NCBI GenBank assembly: GCA_035459965.1
Contig: DATHXC010000013.1
Span: 62,001 to 126,000, forward strand
Length of the DNA: 64,000 nucleotides
Direction: 5' to 3'
DNA from: DATHXC01 sp035459965
GTDB lineage: Bacteria > Pseudomonadota > Gammaproteobacteria > Burkholderiales > Methylophilaceae
Shown: one piece after another, positions 26,174 to 36,048 of the stretch
Position numbering within the stretch: position 1 is the first letter of the stretch
How the letters are laid out: every line of letters begins with the position of its first letter
Translations under genes and position numbers: made by a program
The notes under the pieces: model-generated
What the model was told of the DNA's origin: nothing
The model's database searches: none
The model's input: the letters and a program-made list of their open reading frames with translations, nothing else

Positions 26174-27229
26174 ATGGAATACCGCCAGTTAGCCCACACT
26201 GATTTAAATGTTTCTGCCATCTGCCTCGGCACCATGACCTATGGCGACCAGAACACACAGGCAGAAGCGCATCAGCAACTGGATTACGCGATGGCACAAG
26301 GTATCAATTTTATTGATACCGCCGAGATGTATCCGGTGCCACCCAAAGCGGAAACCTGCACACGCACTGAGACTATGATCGGGCACTGGCTCAAGCATCA
26401 GCAGCGCGACAAAATCATACTGGGCACCAAGGTGGCGGGCCCGCGCCGCAAGGTGGACTGGATACGCAGCGGGCCATCATCGCTGGACCGCAACAATATA
26501 CGGGCAGCAATTGAAGACTCACTCAAGCGGCTGCAAACCGATTACATCGATCTGTTCCAGTTACATTGGCCGGAGCGCAACGTGCCGATGTTTGGGCAGT
26601 ATCAATTTAATCCGGAGGATGAGTTCGAAAACGGCCAGCAAAAAAACTGGGTACCGATCCGTGAGCAACTTGAGACCCTGGCGGAGCTGGTGCAGGAAGG
26701 CAAGGTGCGCTATGTCGGCATCTCCAACGAGCAGCCCTGGGGTGTGATGGAGTTTTTGCGTATTGCCAGCGAATACAACCTGCCGCGCATTGCCAGTATC
26801 CAGAATGGCTATAACCTGCTCAACCGTACCTTTGAATATGGTCTGGCCGAAATCGCCTATCGCGAAAAGGTCGGCCTGCTTGCATACTCGCCACTTGCAT
26901 TCGGCCACTTATCAGGCAAATATATAGCTGACCCAACCGCTGTGGGCCGGGTCAGCCTGTTCGCTGGTTATGCGCAGCGCTATACCAAGCCTGACGTGCA
27001 GCCTGCTACGCGCGAATATGCAGAGCTGGCGCATCAGCATGGTCTGAGCCCGGCACAGATGGCACTATCCTATGTGTACCGCAGGTGGTTTGTCACCAGC
27101 ACCATCGTCGGTGCCACCAGTATGGCGCAGTTGCAGGAGAATATCAGCGCCTGGCAAACCCCATTATCGGCAGAGTTGCTCAAGCAAATAGAAGCCATCC
27201 ATTTGCGCTATATGGAACCGGCCCCATAA
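26174..27229 (+). CDS. aldo/keto reductase, Tas type
   Basis: A 351-residue NADPH-dependent oxidoreductase of the aldo/keto reductase superfamily. Visible are LGTMTYGDQNTQAEAHQQLD, the catalytic tetrad (Asp and Tyr in FIDTAEMYPVPP, Lys in ILGTKVAGP, His in FQLHWPERNVP) and the C-terminal cofactor region TSTIVGATSMAQLQENI. The PVPPK insert after the catalytic Tyr and the HWPERN motif match E. coli Tas. Physiological substrate unknown. The kinase gene follows about 60 bases later on the same strand. Confidence 0.93.
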   Translation: MEYRQLAHTDLNVSAICLGTMTYGDQNTQAEAHQQLDYAMAQGINFIDTAEMYPVPPKAETCTRTETMIGHWLKHQQRDKIILGTKVAGPRRKVDWIRSGPSSLDRNNIRAAIEDSLKRLQTDYIDLFQLHWPERNVPMFGQYQFNPEDEFENGQQKNWVPIREQLETLAELVQEGKVRYVGISNEQPWGVMEFLRIASEYNLPRIASIQNGYNLLNRTFEYGLAEIAYREKVGLLAYSPLAFGHLSGKYIADPTAVGRVSLFAGYAQRYTKPDVQPATREYAELAHQHGLSPAQMALSYVYRRWFVTSTIVGATSMAQLQENISAWQTPLSAELLKQIEAIHLRYMEPAP

Positions 27230-27287
27230 ATCCGTTGTAATATCAGCAATCAGCATAAAATCAGTAAGATAACCATGAGTAGCATTG

Positions 27288-28583
27288 ATGACATCCGCGC
27301 TTAAAACACCCCAAACCATAGGCAAATACCAAGTGTTAGGCGAGCTGGGGCGGGGAGCTACCAGCGTGGTCTATAAAGGCTTCGACCCGTTTGCCAATCG
27401 TGATGTCGCCATCAAGCTGTTCAACCCTGAAGGCTTTGCCAACGACGAGCAACGCAAGAAGTTCAGCAAGCTGTTCATCACCGAAGCCGCCATGGCTGGC
27501 AAGCTCAGTCACCCGCATATCGTCAGCATCTACGATGCGGTAGTCGATGGCGAGCAGGACTATATCGTAATGGAGATCGTGACCGGAAAAGCGCTGGATG
27601 AACACTCAGATGCCGATAAGCTGCTGCCGATACAAACCGTCATGCAGCTCATGTTCAAATGCTGTACTGCGCTCGATTTTGCCTGCCGCCATGGCGTGAT
27701 ACATCGCGATATCAAGCCTGCCAACATCATGTACACCACTAGTGGCGAGATCAAGATCACCGATTTTGGCGCTGCGCTCATGCTCAACCTGGAGCAAACG
27801 CAAATGGCAGGGATCGGCTCACCAGCCTACATGTCGCCGGAACAGGTAAGGGAAGACCAGCTCACGCACCAGACCGACATCTATTCGCTGGGGGTGGTGA
27901 TGTTCAAGTTGCTCACCGGACGTTATCCGTTTGATGCAGATAATACCTTTGCCCTGATGCACAAGATCGTCAACGAAGCACCACACAATATCCGCGATTT
28001 GCGTCCGGAAATCCCTGAGGTGCTAGCCAACATCGTGCATCGCGCCATGGAAAAAGATACCAGTCAACGCTATCCACAGTGGGCCGATCTCGCAGGCGAT
28101 CTGGCTACATGTGTCATGCCATCTGCACAGGCGACAAAAAGCATCAGTGATTCCGAGAAGTTCAACACGCTTAAAGCACTCTCGTTTTTTGCTGATTTCA
28201 GTGATGTCGAGTTATGGGAAGTGTTACGTATCAGTGAGTGGGCAAAATTCGCCACGGGTAAAGTGCTGGTAAAAGAGGGCGATAACGGCAGCTCGTTCTA
28301 CCTGCTCACAGAAGGCGAAGTCTATGTCACCAAAACCGGCAAAATGCTCACCGCGCTGAACAAAGGTGACTGCTTCGGCGAAATGGCCTACATCGACAAA
28401 GCCAACGCCCAACGCAGCGCCAGCATCGTGGCTGCCATGCCGGTGACCATCATCAAGATCAAGTCAGAGGCGCTGGAACATGCGTCAGATAACCTCCAGC
28501 TCCGGTTCAACCGCGCCTTCCTGCGTATTCTAGTCAGGCGCTTGGCTTATACCAATACAGAGTTAGCGTCTTTAGTAGCTTAA
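27288..28583 (+). CDS. Ser/Thr protein kinase with C-terminal cyclic-nucleotide-binding domain
   Basis: A 431-residue Hanks-type kinase (about 13-280) followed by a cNMP-binding domain (about 300-420). Kinase motifs are complete: glycine loop GELGRGATSVVYKG, VAIK lysine, HRDIKPANIM catalytic loop, DFG, and SPAYMSPEQV activation segment. The second domain has VLVKEGDNGSSFYLLTEGEVYV and GDCFGEMAYIDKANAQRSAS, the phosphate-binding cassette layout. There is no membrane helix or PASTA repeat, so it is cytosolic. Start: ATG at 27288 or TTG at 27285; a nine-codon ORF (27274-27303) overlaps the start in another frame. The last 4 bases overlap rlhA. Confidence 0.9.
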   Translation: MTSALKTPQTIGKYQVLGELGRGATSVVYKGFDPFANRDVAIKLFNPEGFANDEQRKKFSKLFITEAAMAGKLSHPHIVSIYDAVVDGEQDYIVMEIVTGKALDEHSDADKLLPIQTVMQLMFKCCTALDFACRHGVIHRDIKPANIMYTTSGEIKITDFGAALMLNLEQTQMAGIGSPAYMSPEQVREDQLTHQTDIYSLGVVMFKLLTGRYPFDADNTFALMHKIVNEAPHNIRDLRPEIPEVLANIVHRAMEKDTSQRYPQWADLAGDLATCVMPSAQATKSISDSEKFNTLKALSFFADFSDVELWEVLRISEWAKFATGKVLVKEGDNGSSFYLLTEGEVYVTKTGKMLTALNKGDCFGEMAYIDKANAQRSASIVAAMPVTIIKIKSEALEHASDNLQLRFNRAFLRILVRRLAYTNTELASLVA

Positions 28584-30496
28584 GGCCGTTTGGCATAAAA
28601 CTGCAGGGGCTGTGGAGGCGCCATTTGCAGTACAGGCTTGCGGATTTTTCCCATCACATGCATCTCGCAGGGTTTGCAGTCGAACTTCAAGGTAAACCGG
28701 TCTTTACCGTTGATCAGTGTCATAGGCTCAGCTGTCACCGTGCCTTGCACGCCAATCACACCTTTGGCTTCCTTGGGGCACAGGCCATGGCTGAAGCGCA
28801 GGCAGTGCTTGGTAATCATCAGCGGTACTTCGCCTAGCTCTTCATTGGCTTCGTAGGCGGCCGCTATCATTTTTACGCCGTGTTTTTCGTAAAAAGCGTG
28901 TGCTTTCTGGTTGTACACATTGGCGAGATAGCTCAAGGTGTCTTCAGGATAAATGGCAGGCGGGTTGGCTGGTTCGCGGCGTTCCGGGCGGGCATATGCT
29001 TTCTTACGCGCGTCTTCCAGTTGTTCGATAACATCGCGCCGCAGGGCATTAATCAATGATGCGCGGATAAACCAGGGTTGGGTGGTTTCCAGCGCGATTT
29101 CATTCGCTACAAAGTCGGTATTGCCCAGCTTGCTGAGGTTCTCGTGCAGGCTGGCAGTGGCTTGTTCGGCATGTTCTGCTACCTGTTTTTCTGCGATACA
29201 TTCGGCATTAGCCGTACAGCCTATATCGTCGGTGATGGAAAGTGCGAAGCCGTCACGGGTTTCATATAGCACCATGGAAACTGGTGCTTTTCTGCTTGCC
29301 GATGGCTTCTCCAGCAGGCGCATGAATGCTTGGTCGCGGTTACGGTAGGCCATCATGCCACGGCGGATGTCGGCAGGCATTTCGTTAGGGTAAAGGCGTT
29401 TGCCTTCGACTGTGTTCACGCGCAGGCCGACCAGTTCTTTATGTACGTCAAAAAAGCATATGCCATCGCCATTATGTAGCTGTGTTTCGGTATCGACTTC
29501 AAAGTAGTCTTTACCAACCTTGGTGACCTGGCCCAGCGCTTCGCCAGCAAACTTGGGCGTATCAAACGCGCCGATATCAGCCTGTCGCCCATTCACAAAG
29601 TAGTCAGTGGCGCTGCGGTTAAAGGTTTTTTCCGGCTGCGGTGTGAAGCTGTAAGTACATAGCCCGGAGGAGGCGCGTGCATATTCAGGTTGGTCGTGCA
29701 GGATTTCATCAAGCAACTGGCGGTAATGTGCCGTGGCATTCTTGACGTAGGGCAGGTCTTTATATCTTCCCTCGATTTTGAATGAGCTGATGCCCGCGGC
29801 GACCAATGCGCGCATATTGGCGCTCTGGTCGTTATCTTTCATCGATAGCAGATGCTTGTCATTGGCGAGGATGCGGCCTTTCTGGTCTTCCAGTGTGTAA
29901 GGCAGGCGGCATTCCTGTGAGCATTCACCACGGTTGGCGCTACGGCCGGTGTGGGCATGGCTGATAAAGCATTGGCCACTGAAGGCTACACATAGCGCAC
30001 CATGCACGAAGAATTCCAGGTTGCAGCTAGTGGCTTCGGCAATTTTGTATATGGTTTTCAGGTCCAGCTCGCGGGCCAGGACGATCTGCGAGAACCCGAC
30101 TTGGTCGAGGAACACGGCTTTTTCCACAGTGCGGATATCAGTCTGCGTGCTGGCATGCAGCTGGATAGGTGGCAGATCCATGTCCAGCAGGCCCATGTCC
30201 TGCACGATCAGTGCATCTACACCCGCTTCGTAAAGCTGCTGGACTACCTGGCGTGCGCCTGCCAATTCGTTATCGTGGAAGATGGTATTGAATGCCACAT
30301 AGACTTCGGCATGGTAGCGATGCGCATGGCTGACCAGCCGCGCAATATCGGCTACCGAGTTCTCCGCTTTTGCGCGCGCACCAAATGCCGGGCCGCCGAT
30401 ATAAACGGCATCCGCCCCATGATTAATGGCCTCAATGCCGATTTCGGCATTCTTGGCGGGGGAGAGCAATTCGAGATGACGACGTGAGTGTTTCAT
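28580..30496 (-). CDS. rlhA: U32-family 23S rRNA cytidine hydroxylase RlhA (YdcP-like)
   Basis: A 638-residue protein matching E. coli RlhA/YdcP from end to end by recall: LELLSPAKNAEIGIEAI, GADAVYIGGPAFGARAKA, ALIVQDMGLLDMDLPPI, LHASTQTDIRTVEKA, FVHGALCVAFSGQC, SANRGECSQECRLPY and the C-terminal FDCKPCEMHV. RlhA makes 5-hydroxycytidine at C2501 of 23S rRNA. The cysteines at GALC, GQC, CSQEC and in the C-terminal CLRF, LCPK and CKPC blocks would hold an iron-sulfur cluster. The length and DUF3656-type C-terminus separate it from the shorter tRNA hydroxylase TrhP. Converges with the kinase gene with a 4-base overlap. Confidence 0.93.
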   Translation of the reverse strand: MKHSRRHLELLSPAKNAEIGIEAINHGADAVYIGGPAFGARAKAENSVADIARLVSHAHRYHAEVYVAFNTIFHDNELAGARQVVQQLYEAGVDALIVQDMGLLDMDLPPIQLHASTQTDIRTVEKAVFLDQVGFSQIVLARELDLKTIYKIAEATSCNLEFFVHGALCVAFSGQCFISHAHTGRSANRGECSQECRLPYTLEDQKGRILANDKHLLSMKDNDQSANMRALVAAGISSFKIEGRYKDLPYVKNATAHYRQLLDEILHDQPEYARASSGLCTYSFTPQPEKTFNRSATDYFVNGRQADIGAFDTPKFAGEALGQVTKVGKDYFEVDTETQLHNGDGICFFDVHKELVGLRVNTVEGKRLYPNEMPADIRRGMMAYRNRDQAFMRLLEKPSASRKAPVSMVLYETRDGFALSITDDIGCTANAECIAEKQVAEHAEQATASLHENLSKLGNTDFVANEIALETTQPWFIRASLINALRRDVIEQLEDARKKAYARPERREPANPPAIYPEDTLSYLANVYNQKAHAFYEKHGVKMIAAAYEANEELGEVPLMITKHCLRFSHGLCPKEAKGVIGVQGTVTAEPMTLINGKDRFTLKFDCKPCEMHVMGKIRKPVLQMAPPQPLQFYAKRP

Positions 30497-30652
30497 AAAG
30501 TCTTACTAACAATTTGTTCGCAACATTTTAACGGGGTTTGCTTAGCTTGACCTGATAATTATGTGGCTAGTATCAAACACTTGTATTTTGCTTGAAGAAT
30601 CTATCGAATCAGCCGATATTATCAATATACAGCCGTGTTTAAAAGTGCAAGA

Positions 30653-32359
30653 ATGACAACCGTTTATCACCAATTAGCCAGCCAATTTTATATCCTTACC
30701 ATGCAGTATGTAGAACACCTTACTCTGCGGCTGAAGCAGTTTTCCTCTAAGCAGTTCGCTGGCCTTTTTATGCTGTTTGGCTTGATGTTGTCGCAGCTTT
30801 GCCACGCTAGCCCGTTAGATTTTAAAGGCCAGTGGTATCAAGCACCTCTCGACTGGCAATATGTTAACCAACACAATATTGCCGATGCTTCGCTCATCCC
30901 CGTTGCCAAGCTTTCTGTTACAGGCGGGCACTATATTTTCCAGTCAGATTTCAAGTTGGAGCAGGCTGGCAGCTATGTCATCGATTTTAAGAACTCGAGT
31001 ACGCTGGCTAATTTCCGCCATTTTATTTATAGAGCTGATGGCAATCTCATTGCCTCAATGCAAGGCGGTATCAATAGTCGCGAAGAGAACCCATATTTTT
31101 TGCGCCATGGTCGTGAGGTCTCGTTGCCAGCGGGTGATTATCGGATAGTGACTGAACTGGAATCGCCATACTTCATTGCAATTCCCGAACCCTATATTGA
31201 TGAGGCCAGTGATTACCAACAAGCCATTAAATTAACCAATGCGCTCACCTTTGTTTGCCTCGGGATATTTATCGGGCTGGGCATTTACTATACTGCGCTG
31301 GCAGGTGTACGCATGCGTATTACAGAAGGCATGTATGCGTTGTTTATACTGGGGAACCTGATATTTAATGCTACCAGCCTGCTGGTGCTTTCTGATTTAT
31401 TTGGTGTGCACCAGATACATCTGAGCAGCCTGCCTATCCTGTTCTCCAACATCGCCTATATCTTGTTTGCGATGAGCTTGCTGAAAATCAACCAGGACAA
31501 GCGATTGTGGCTATTTAAAGTGGGGGTAGGGGCTATTGGCATCATGCTGGCATTTGTCATGCTGGCAGCCTTTTTGCCAAACTGGAGGATGGAATTTGCG
31601 CGCTATGGTGTCGGTATATTTTTGTGCTATGGCTTGCTGGCTGCCATTGCCACAAGCATCAAGGGCAATCGCGCTGCCCGTATGTACCTCATCTCTATCC
31701 TGGTCTTTTTTGCGATGGGCGGGTTAAGTATCACCAGCCAGCATCTGATGGGCACTTATACTTTTTACATCGAACACCTGGGCCTTATATCCGTAGCAGG
31801 CGAAGTGGTATTGCTGGCACTGGTATTGTCGTATCAGTTTTCTGAGCTTTCACGAGAAAAAGAACATGCCCTCATGAAGCTTGAGCATAGCGAAAAACGT
31901 GCTTTGCATGATGCATTGACCGGCTTGCCCAATCGCTATGCGCTGGAAGAGGCCATTAGCTTGCTTTCAACAGCCAGTTCGCTGACGTTCCTGGATCTGG
32001 ATAACCTCAAGTATTACAACGATCATTTTGGCCATGATCTTGGCGATAAGCTGTTACGTGATTTCAGCCATGATCTGCGCGACAGGCTAGGCGCCAAGGC
32101 AACGCTGCACAGGCTTGGTGGGGATGAATTTGCGATTACCTGTCCCAGTGGCGATCAGGGCTTTGTTGAAATTATGCTTGATGAAACTGTGCAATCACTG
32201 CGTCAAGGTGATTTTGAATTCTCAGGTTTTAGTATGGGGACTGTGCATGTTTACGAAGGCACAGGTAACTATAAAATTCTCATGCATATGGCAGATACCC
32301 GTATGTATGAAAACAAGCGTCAACGTAAAAGGACGCAGCCACAACCAATCAACAGCTAG
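30653..32359 (+). CDS. 7TM sensor diguanylate cyclase (GGDEF)
   Basis: A 568-residue membrane sensor. An N-terminal hydrophobic segment (AGLFMLFGLMLSQLCHA) leads to a periplasmic beta-rich sensor of the 7TMR-DISM type (about 45-190), seven membrane helices (about 200-395), a short coiled coil (SREKEHALMKLEHSEK) and a GGDEF domain (about 420-560) with DALTGLPNR, DLDNLKYYNDHFGHDLGD and intact RLGGDEFAI. It should make c-di-GMP. No RxxD inhibitory site sits five residues before GGDEF. Start is uncertain: GTG 30635, ATG 30653 or ATG 30704. Confidence 0.88.
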   Translation: MTTVYHQLASQFYILTMQYVEHLTLRLKQFSSKQFAGLFMLFGLMLSQLCHASPLDFKGQWYQAPLDWQYVNQHNIADASLIPVAKLSVTGGHYIFQSDFKLEQAGSYVIDFKNSSTLANFRHFIYRADGNLIASMQGGINSREENPYFLRHGREVSLPAGDYRIVTELESPYFIAIPEPYIDEASDYQQAIKLTNALTFVCLGIFIGLGIYYTALAGVRMRITEGMYALFILGNLIFNATSLLVLSDLFGVHQIHLSSLPILFSNIAYILFAMSLLKINQDKRLWLFKVGVGAIGIMLAFVMLAAFLPNWRMEFARYGVGIFLCYGLLAAIATSIKGNRAARMYLISILVFFAMGGLSITSQHLMGTYTFYIEHLGLISVAGEVVLLALVLSYQFSELSREKEHALMKLEHSEKRALHDALTGLPNRYALEEAISLLSTASSLTFLDLDNLKYYNDHFGHDLGDKLLRDFSHDLRDRLGAKATLHRLGGDEFAITCPSGDQGFVEIMLDETVQSLRQGDFEFSGFSMGTVHVYEGTGNYKILMHMADTRMYENKRQRKRTQPQPINS

Positions 32360-32389
32360 TGCTCAGGCGCAACCCTTGTGCGGTTAATT

Positions 32390-33679
32390 TTACCAGCGAC
32401 GGCTCAACATAAAGTGCAAAAACAGCCCTTCGTTTCTTACTTCAGCCTTGCCAAATAAGGGGCTGGTGTATTCAGCCTTGGCTGAAGCCAGATATTCCAT
32501 CCCACCCATCAGCTTCCATTCCTGATTGATCTGCCGTCCCATCCCTAAAGTCACATGATGCTCAAGAATGGCCGCTAATAAAGGGCTCGCGTTTTTATCC
32601 GGTACCGGGTTGCGCCCATAGTTGTAGCCGCCATACAAGGTGGTTTTTTCATCCAGGGTATAAGCCATACCAGTGGCAAATACCAGTTGATTACTCCAGT
32701 TCCCCGGAGTTACTCCGCCATAAACAGCAGGTGCCGCTGGATTAACAGGGTCCGTTGCGCGCAAGGTGACTGAGTTGATGGCATCAGACCAGTTGATCCA
32801 GTTCAGCTTGAATGACAACAGCCATTTATCTGTAGGGTTAACCGCTAAGCCAACAGCGATTTCGCGCGGTAAAGCAAACCCATTAATGCTCGCATCACGA
32901 TATTTGACCTTGCCTAGCCCCTGCGCGCTGTAATCTGCGGTAAGGCTGCCATCAGTGAGTGGTAATTCGGTTTTGCCGGTATAAGTGGCTGCCAGCTTCA
33001 CTTGCGGGCTTAATTGATACATCGCACCAAATTTCAATCCAGTCCTTAAGGCGCTGGCACCCTCGATGTCGTAACCGGCAAAAGGCGCCACGGCAGAAGA
33101 TGTGTTGGGAAAGAATTTCTGATCTATGCCGGCATAGACAATGGCCAGGCTGGCGCCGAGAGAGAGTTTGTCGTTAACCTGGCAGCCTATGCCGGGAATG
33201 ACCTTAGCGATGGCGAACAGCGAAGATAGCTCATCGCTATTGCCGAAAGCTGTTTTGATATCCTTGAAAACACCGCCTGCGCCACCCTGTGCAAACAGGC
33301 CGACACCTACCGTGCATGGAAGGCTATCTAAAGATTGTGCATAGCCGCCACCGCCCAGAAATGTATATTTGTTTGAAGCTTCTACATCATTGCCAAAGCT
33401 ATCTTTATGGGCGAGATCAAAGGTACGCAACACTGACCCGAAGCCATCGAATGCGCGGCCATGGATTTGTGTTAAGCCTGCCGGATTGGTATTCAACGCC
33501 GAGGTATCACGTGCTACGGCAGTATCAGCGCCAGCCATCAGGCTAGATTCAGCGCCAAATCCGATCAGGTTAATGCCATTGGTGGCTGAGGCATTTGTAC
33601 TCAGCAGTAATTGAAAAGCAAATACGAATATCTGAATGCATGCCAGGCAAACCTGCCGCAGCGCAGTAGTGTGTTCCAT
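32390..33679 (-). CDS. OmpP1/FadL family outer-membrane transporter
   Basis: A 429-residue porin-like beta-barrel for hydrophobic compounds. A signal peptide (CLACIQIFVFAFQLLLSTNASA) is followed by the FadL hallmark GINLIGFGAESSLMAGADTA and ALNTNPAGLTQ hatch region, then alternating beta strands and a C-terminal aromatic strand ending LSRRW. The NPAG motif is diagnostic of the family. Natural substrate unknown. It lies downstream of the HPPD-like gene on the same strand (155-base spacer) and may serve uptake of an aromatic or lipid substrate, but that is only a neighbourhood argument. Confidence 0.88.
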   Translation of the reverse strand: MEHTTALRQVCLACIQIFVFAFQLLLSTNASATNGINLIGFGAESSLMAGADTAVARDTSALNTNPAGLTQIHGRAFDGFGSVLRTFDLAHKDSFGNDVEASNKYTFLGGGGYAQSLDSLPCTVGVGLFAQGGAGGVFKDIKTAFGNSDELSSLFAIAKVIPGIGCQVNDKLSLGASLAIVYAGIDQKFFPNTSSAVAPFAGYDIEGASALRTGLKFGAMYQLSPQVKLAATYTGKTELPLTDGSLTADYSAQGLGKVKYRDASINGFALPREIAVGLAVNPTDKWLLSFKLNWINWSDAINSVTLRATDPVNPAAPAVYGGVTPGNWSNQLVFATGMAYTLDEKTTLYGGYNYGRNPVPDKNASPLLAAILEHHVTLGMGRQINQEWKLMGGMEYLASAKAEYTSPLFGKAEVRNEGLFLHFMLSRRW

Positions 33680-33834
33680 TATTATCCTAAAGCGTATTTT
33701 AATTTTGACAGACTTGTTTGTAGTCTTATGGATAGATAACGGTTATTTATGGCGTAACTTTACTCGTGCTGATTGAGTGACAGCCAAGCCAAGCGTATCA
33801 GCCAGGCTATATATTTAAATAATTTACTTAACTT

Positions 33835-35067
33835 TTACTTGGCTATTCTGGCTTGCTGTTCCAGTACGCCTTCTTCTACACCAGCGGCAGCTGTCAGGGC
33901 TGCGACATTGTCCTTGGTGAAGAAGCCGTTGAAATCGCCATAGCGTTGCACATACTCGATGATGAGCGATGAATGCTCGGAGGCATTGGAGAATATCTGC
34001 TTGAGGCCTTCTTCCTTGGAACCGATGACATCCAGCAGGAAGCCTTTGCCCTGGCCGGTGATGGCATTGACGACAAAGTCGATGTTTTCAACACCATTCT
34101 GTTCACCATCCTTCACTGCGATCGCCACGTGATGCAAGCGTGGACCGTAGTTACGCACGAAGGTCTCGGTGGGCGAGGGCAAGTGCTCCAGGTGGTTGAC
34201 GAAGTAGGGTGTGTTGTTGGCGGTGAATACCTTGGCCGGGCTTTTCGACTCAGGAATAGGATGTACGCTCTTGGTGACGTTGGTGGATGAGTTCTGATCC
34301 CAGATATTATAGGCGCCCCAGAAATAGTAACTGGATAGTGACAGATATTCGAGTATCGCCACCTCACGGTTCTGGCTGTAGACACGAGTTGCCAGATGGT
34401 CGACAGGCAGCAATAAGCCATCTATACCGAGCTTTTCTTGCGCCTCCTTGGCGCCCAGGTAGGCTTGTTGTACATCTGGGCGAATCACGCTCATACCAAG
34501 TGCATAGACTCTCAGCTCCTGCGGCTCACGCTTCAGATAACCGACAATATTATGGGTATAAGGCGAAGGCTTGCTGATGGCTACATTGCCCGGCAACTCG
34601 AGCTTGCGCACTTCATCTTGGGAGAAGAACCTGAATTCGCGTTCCTCTTGAAGCCTAACTACATCATGCAGATTGCTAACGCGCAGGATTTCACCCATGT
34701 AACGGCTGTTTGGTTTTCTTGAGCCGACTGGGTAGATTTCATTCAGTGAGCGGAAGATACCGCGCAGATTGGGGTCTTTAACCTCGCGTACCAGCAGATC
34801 CGGTGAGTTGAGGTCGATGCGCAGGACGTGGGTCCAGTGTTTTTCGGTTTCCAGCGTCACCAGGTAATGATACGAGGTCATCAGCGCCAGCTCGGCGATA
34901 TACTGGATAGAGTGATCAGGATCCACCGTGATCATCAGTGCATCGATTTCATGAATCATGGCGGTGAGACCCAGTTTGTCACGCTCTGCGAGCAGACGCT
35001 CCAGGTACTCTTCGAAAAATGGGGAGTTTTCTTTGTCGCCGTGGCGGGGTAAACCGGTTGAGTTCAT
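33835..35067 (-). CDS. HPPD-like VOC-fold dioxygenase of unknown substrate
   Basis: A 410-residue protein whose C-terminal half resembles 4-hydroxyphenylpyruvate dioxygenase. Candidate iron ligands are His224 (PVDHLATRVYS), His312 or 313 (RLHHVAIAV) and Glu371 (IIEYVQRYGDFNGFF), which match the HPPD His-His-Glu triad and the FEFIQR-type motif. The N-terminal 200 residues are less HPPD-like. It is preceded by 56 bases from the transglutaminase of cluster B on the same strand, suggesting one transcript. Tyrosine catabolism genes are absent here. It may oxidise a 2-oxo acid, but that is inference. Confidence 0.65.
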   Translation of the reverse strand: MNSTGLPRHGDKENSPFFEEYLERLLAERDKLGLTAMIHEIDALMITVDPDHSIQYIAELALMTSYHYLVTLETEKHWTHVLRIDLNSPDLLVREVKDPNLRGIFRSLNEIYPVGSRKPNSRYMGEILRVSNLHDVVRLQEEREFRFFSQDEVRKLELPGNVAISKPSPYTHNIVGYLKREPQELRVYALGMSVIRPDVQQAYLGAKEAQEKLGIDGLLLPVDHLATRVYSQNREVAILEYLSLSSYYFWGAYNIWDQNSSTNVTKSVHPIPESKSPAKVFTANNTPYFVNHLEHLPSPTETFVRNYGPRLHHVAIAVKDGEQNGVENIDFVVNAITGQGKGFLLDVIGSKEEGLKQIFSNASEHSSLIIEYVQRYGDFNGFFTKDNVAALTAAAGVEEGVLEQQARIAK

Positions 35068-35123
35068 AGTGGGCCTGCTATTTGAGTGGTACTGGCTATT
35101 ATGCTTGATAAATTATTGGCTGA

Positions 35124-35921
35124 TTATTGTTGTGATTGCTGCATCTGGCTGACTTTAACACTGACTTTCATGGTTTCCTTGCCACCACCTACGCGCGTGC
35201 CGCTCACTGGGCATGCATCTCGGTAATCCAGGCCCACCGCAAGGCGTACATGCTTGCCGTTGGTTTCGCAGCAGTTGGATACGTCGAATGTTTTCCAGCC
35301 TGAGTTTTCCAGCCAGACATCCACACAGGCATGGCTGACCATCAGGCTACCATCCTCGGTAAACAGGTATCCGCTAACATAACGTGACGGCAGGCCTAGC
35401 TCACGACAGCAGGCAATAAAGATATGGGCGTGATCCTGGCATACGCCTTTGCCTAGCTCAAATGCTGTGGCAGCCGTAGTTTCTACTTCAGTACTGCCTT
35501 TAACATAAGGCACACGCTTAATGATGGCGTGCATCAGGTCATGCAACATCTTGGTATTGTCAGCACTGGTTGCGAATTTCGCCGAAAATTTTCGTAAATG
35601 CTCATCTGCGGCGGTGAGCGGAGTGCTGCGCAAATAAATTGGTAGCGGTAATGCGTTGTCAACCAGCGGCGCGATAAGGCCTGTTTCTACTTCACCATAC
35701 GCCATGATATTAATCTCGCCATGCTCACCATCCACCACCAGGGTATGGGTGACATTGCCGAAAGTGTCTGCGCTTTCCTGCAGGTTGCCATTAACACGGA
35801 TATCCCAGCGGCCCACATGCTGCCCATAGCCTTCCTGCGGCGTTAAACGCAGCTGCTGAATAGTGTAGTTGACTGGCTCACTATAGGTGTAGTGGGTGTG
35901 GTGTTCTATGTTTAGTAACAT
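35124..35921 (-). CDS. transglutaminase-like protein (cluster B)
   Basis: A 265-residue paralogue of the transglutaminase in cluster A: NIEHHTHYTYSEPVNYTIQQLRLTPQEG N-terminal domain in two blocks, then Cys in GKGVCQDHAHIFIACC, His in VSHACVDVW and Asp in KTFDVSNC, giving a full triad. The usual Trp after the catalytic His (SHAWV) is Cys here. It lacks the extended C-terminal part of the cluster A protein. Third gene in the transcription order ATP-grasp, alpha-E, transglutaminase, with a 127-base spacer before it. Confidence 0.9.
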   Translation of the reverse strand: MLLNIEHHTHYTYSEPVNYTIQQLRLTPQEGYGQHVGRWDIRVNGNLQESADTFGNVTHTLVVDGEHGEINIMAYGEVETGLIAPLVDNALPLPIYLRSTPLTAADEHLRKFSAKFATSADNTKMLHDLMHAIIKRVPYVKGSTEVETTAATAFELGKGVCQDHAHIFIACCRELGLPSRYVSGYLFTEDGSLMVSHACVDVWLENSGWKTFDVSNCCETNGKHVRLAVGLDYRDACPVSGTRVGGGKETMKVSVKVSQMQQSQQ

Positions 35922-36048
35922 AAGTTTAAAAACATAATGACGTTAATTGCATGATGAGAGGCCTGTGATTGCAGCCTATTAATTGTAACTTAAGAATGCC
36001 GGGAAATTGCTAAAAGCAAAAATCGATTAAGGGCTAAGAATATTAGTG

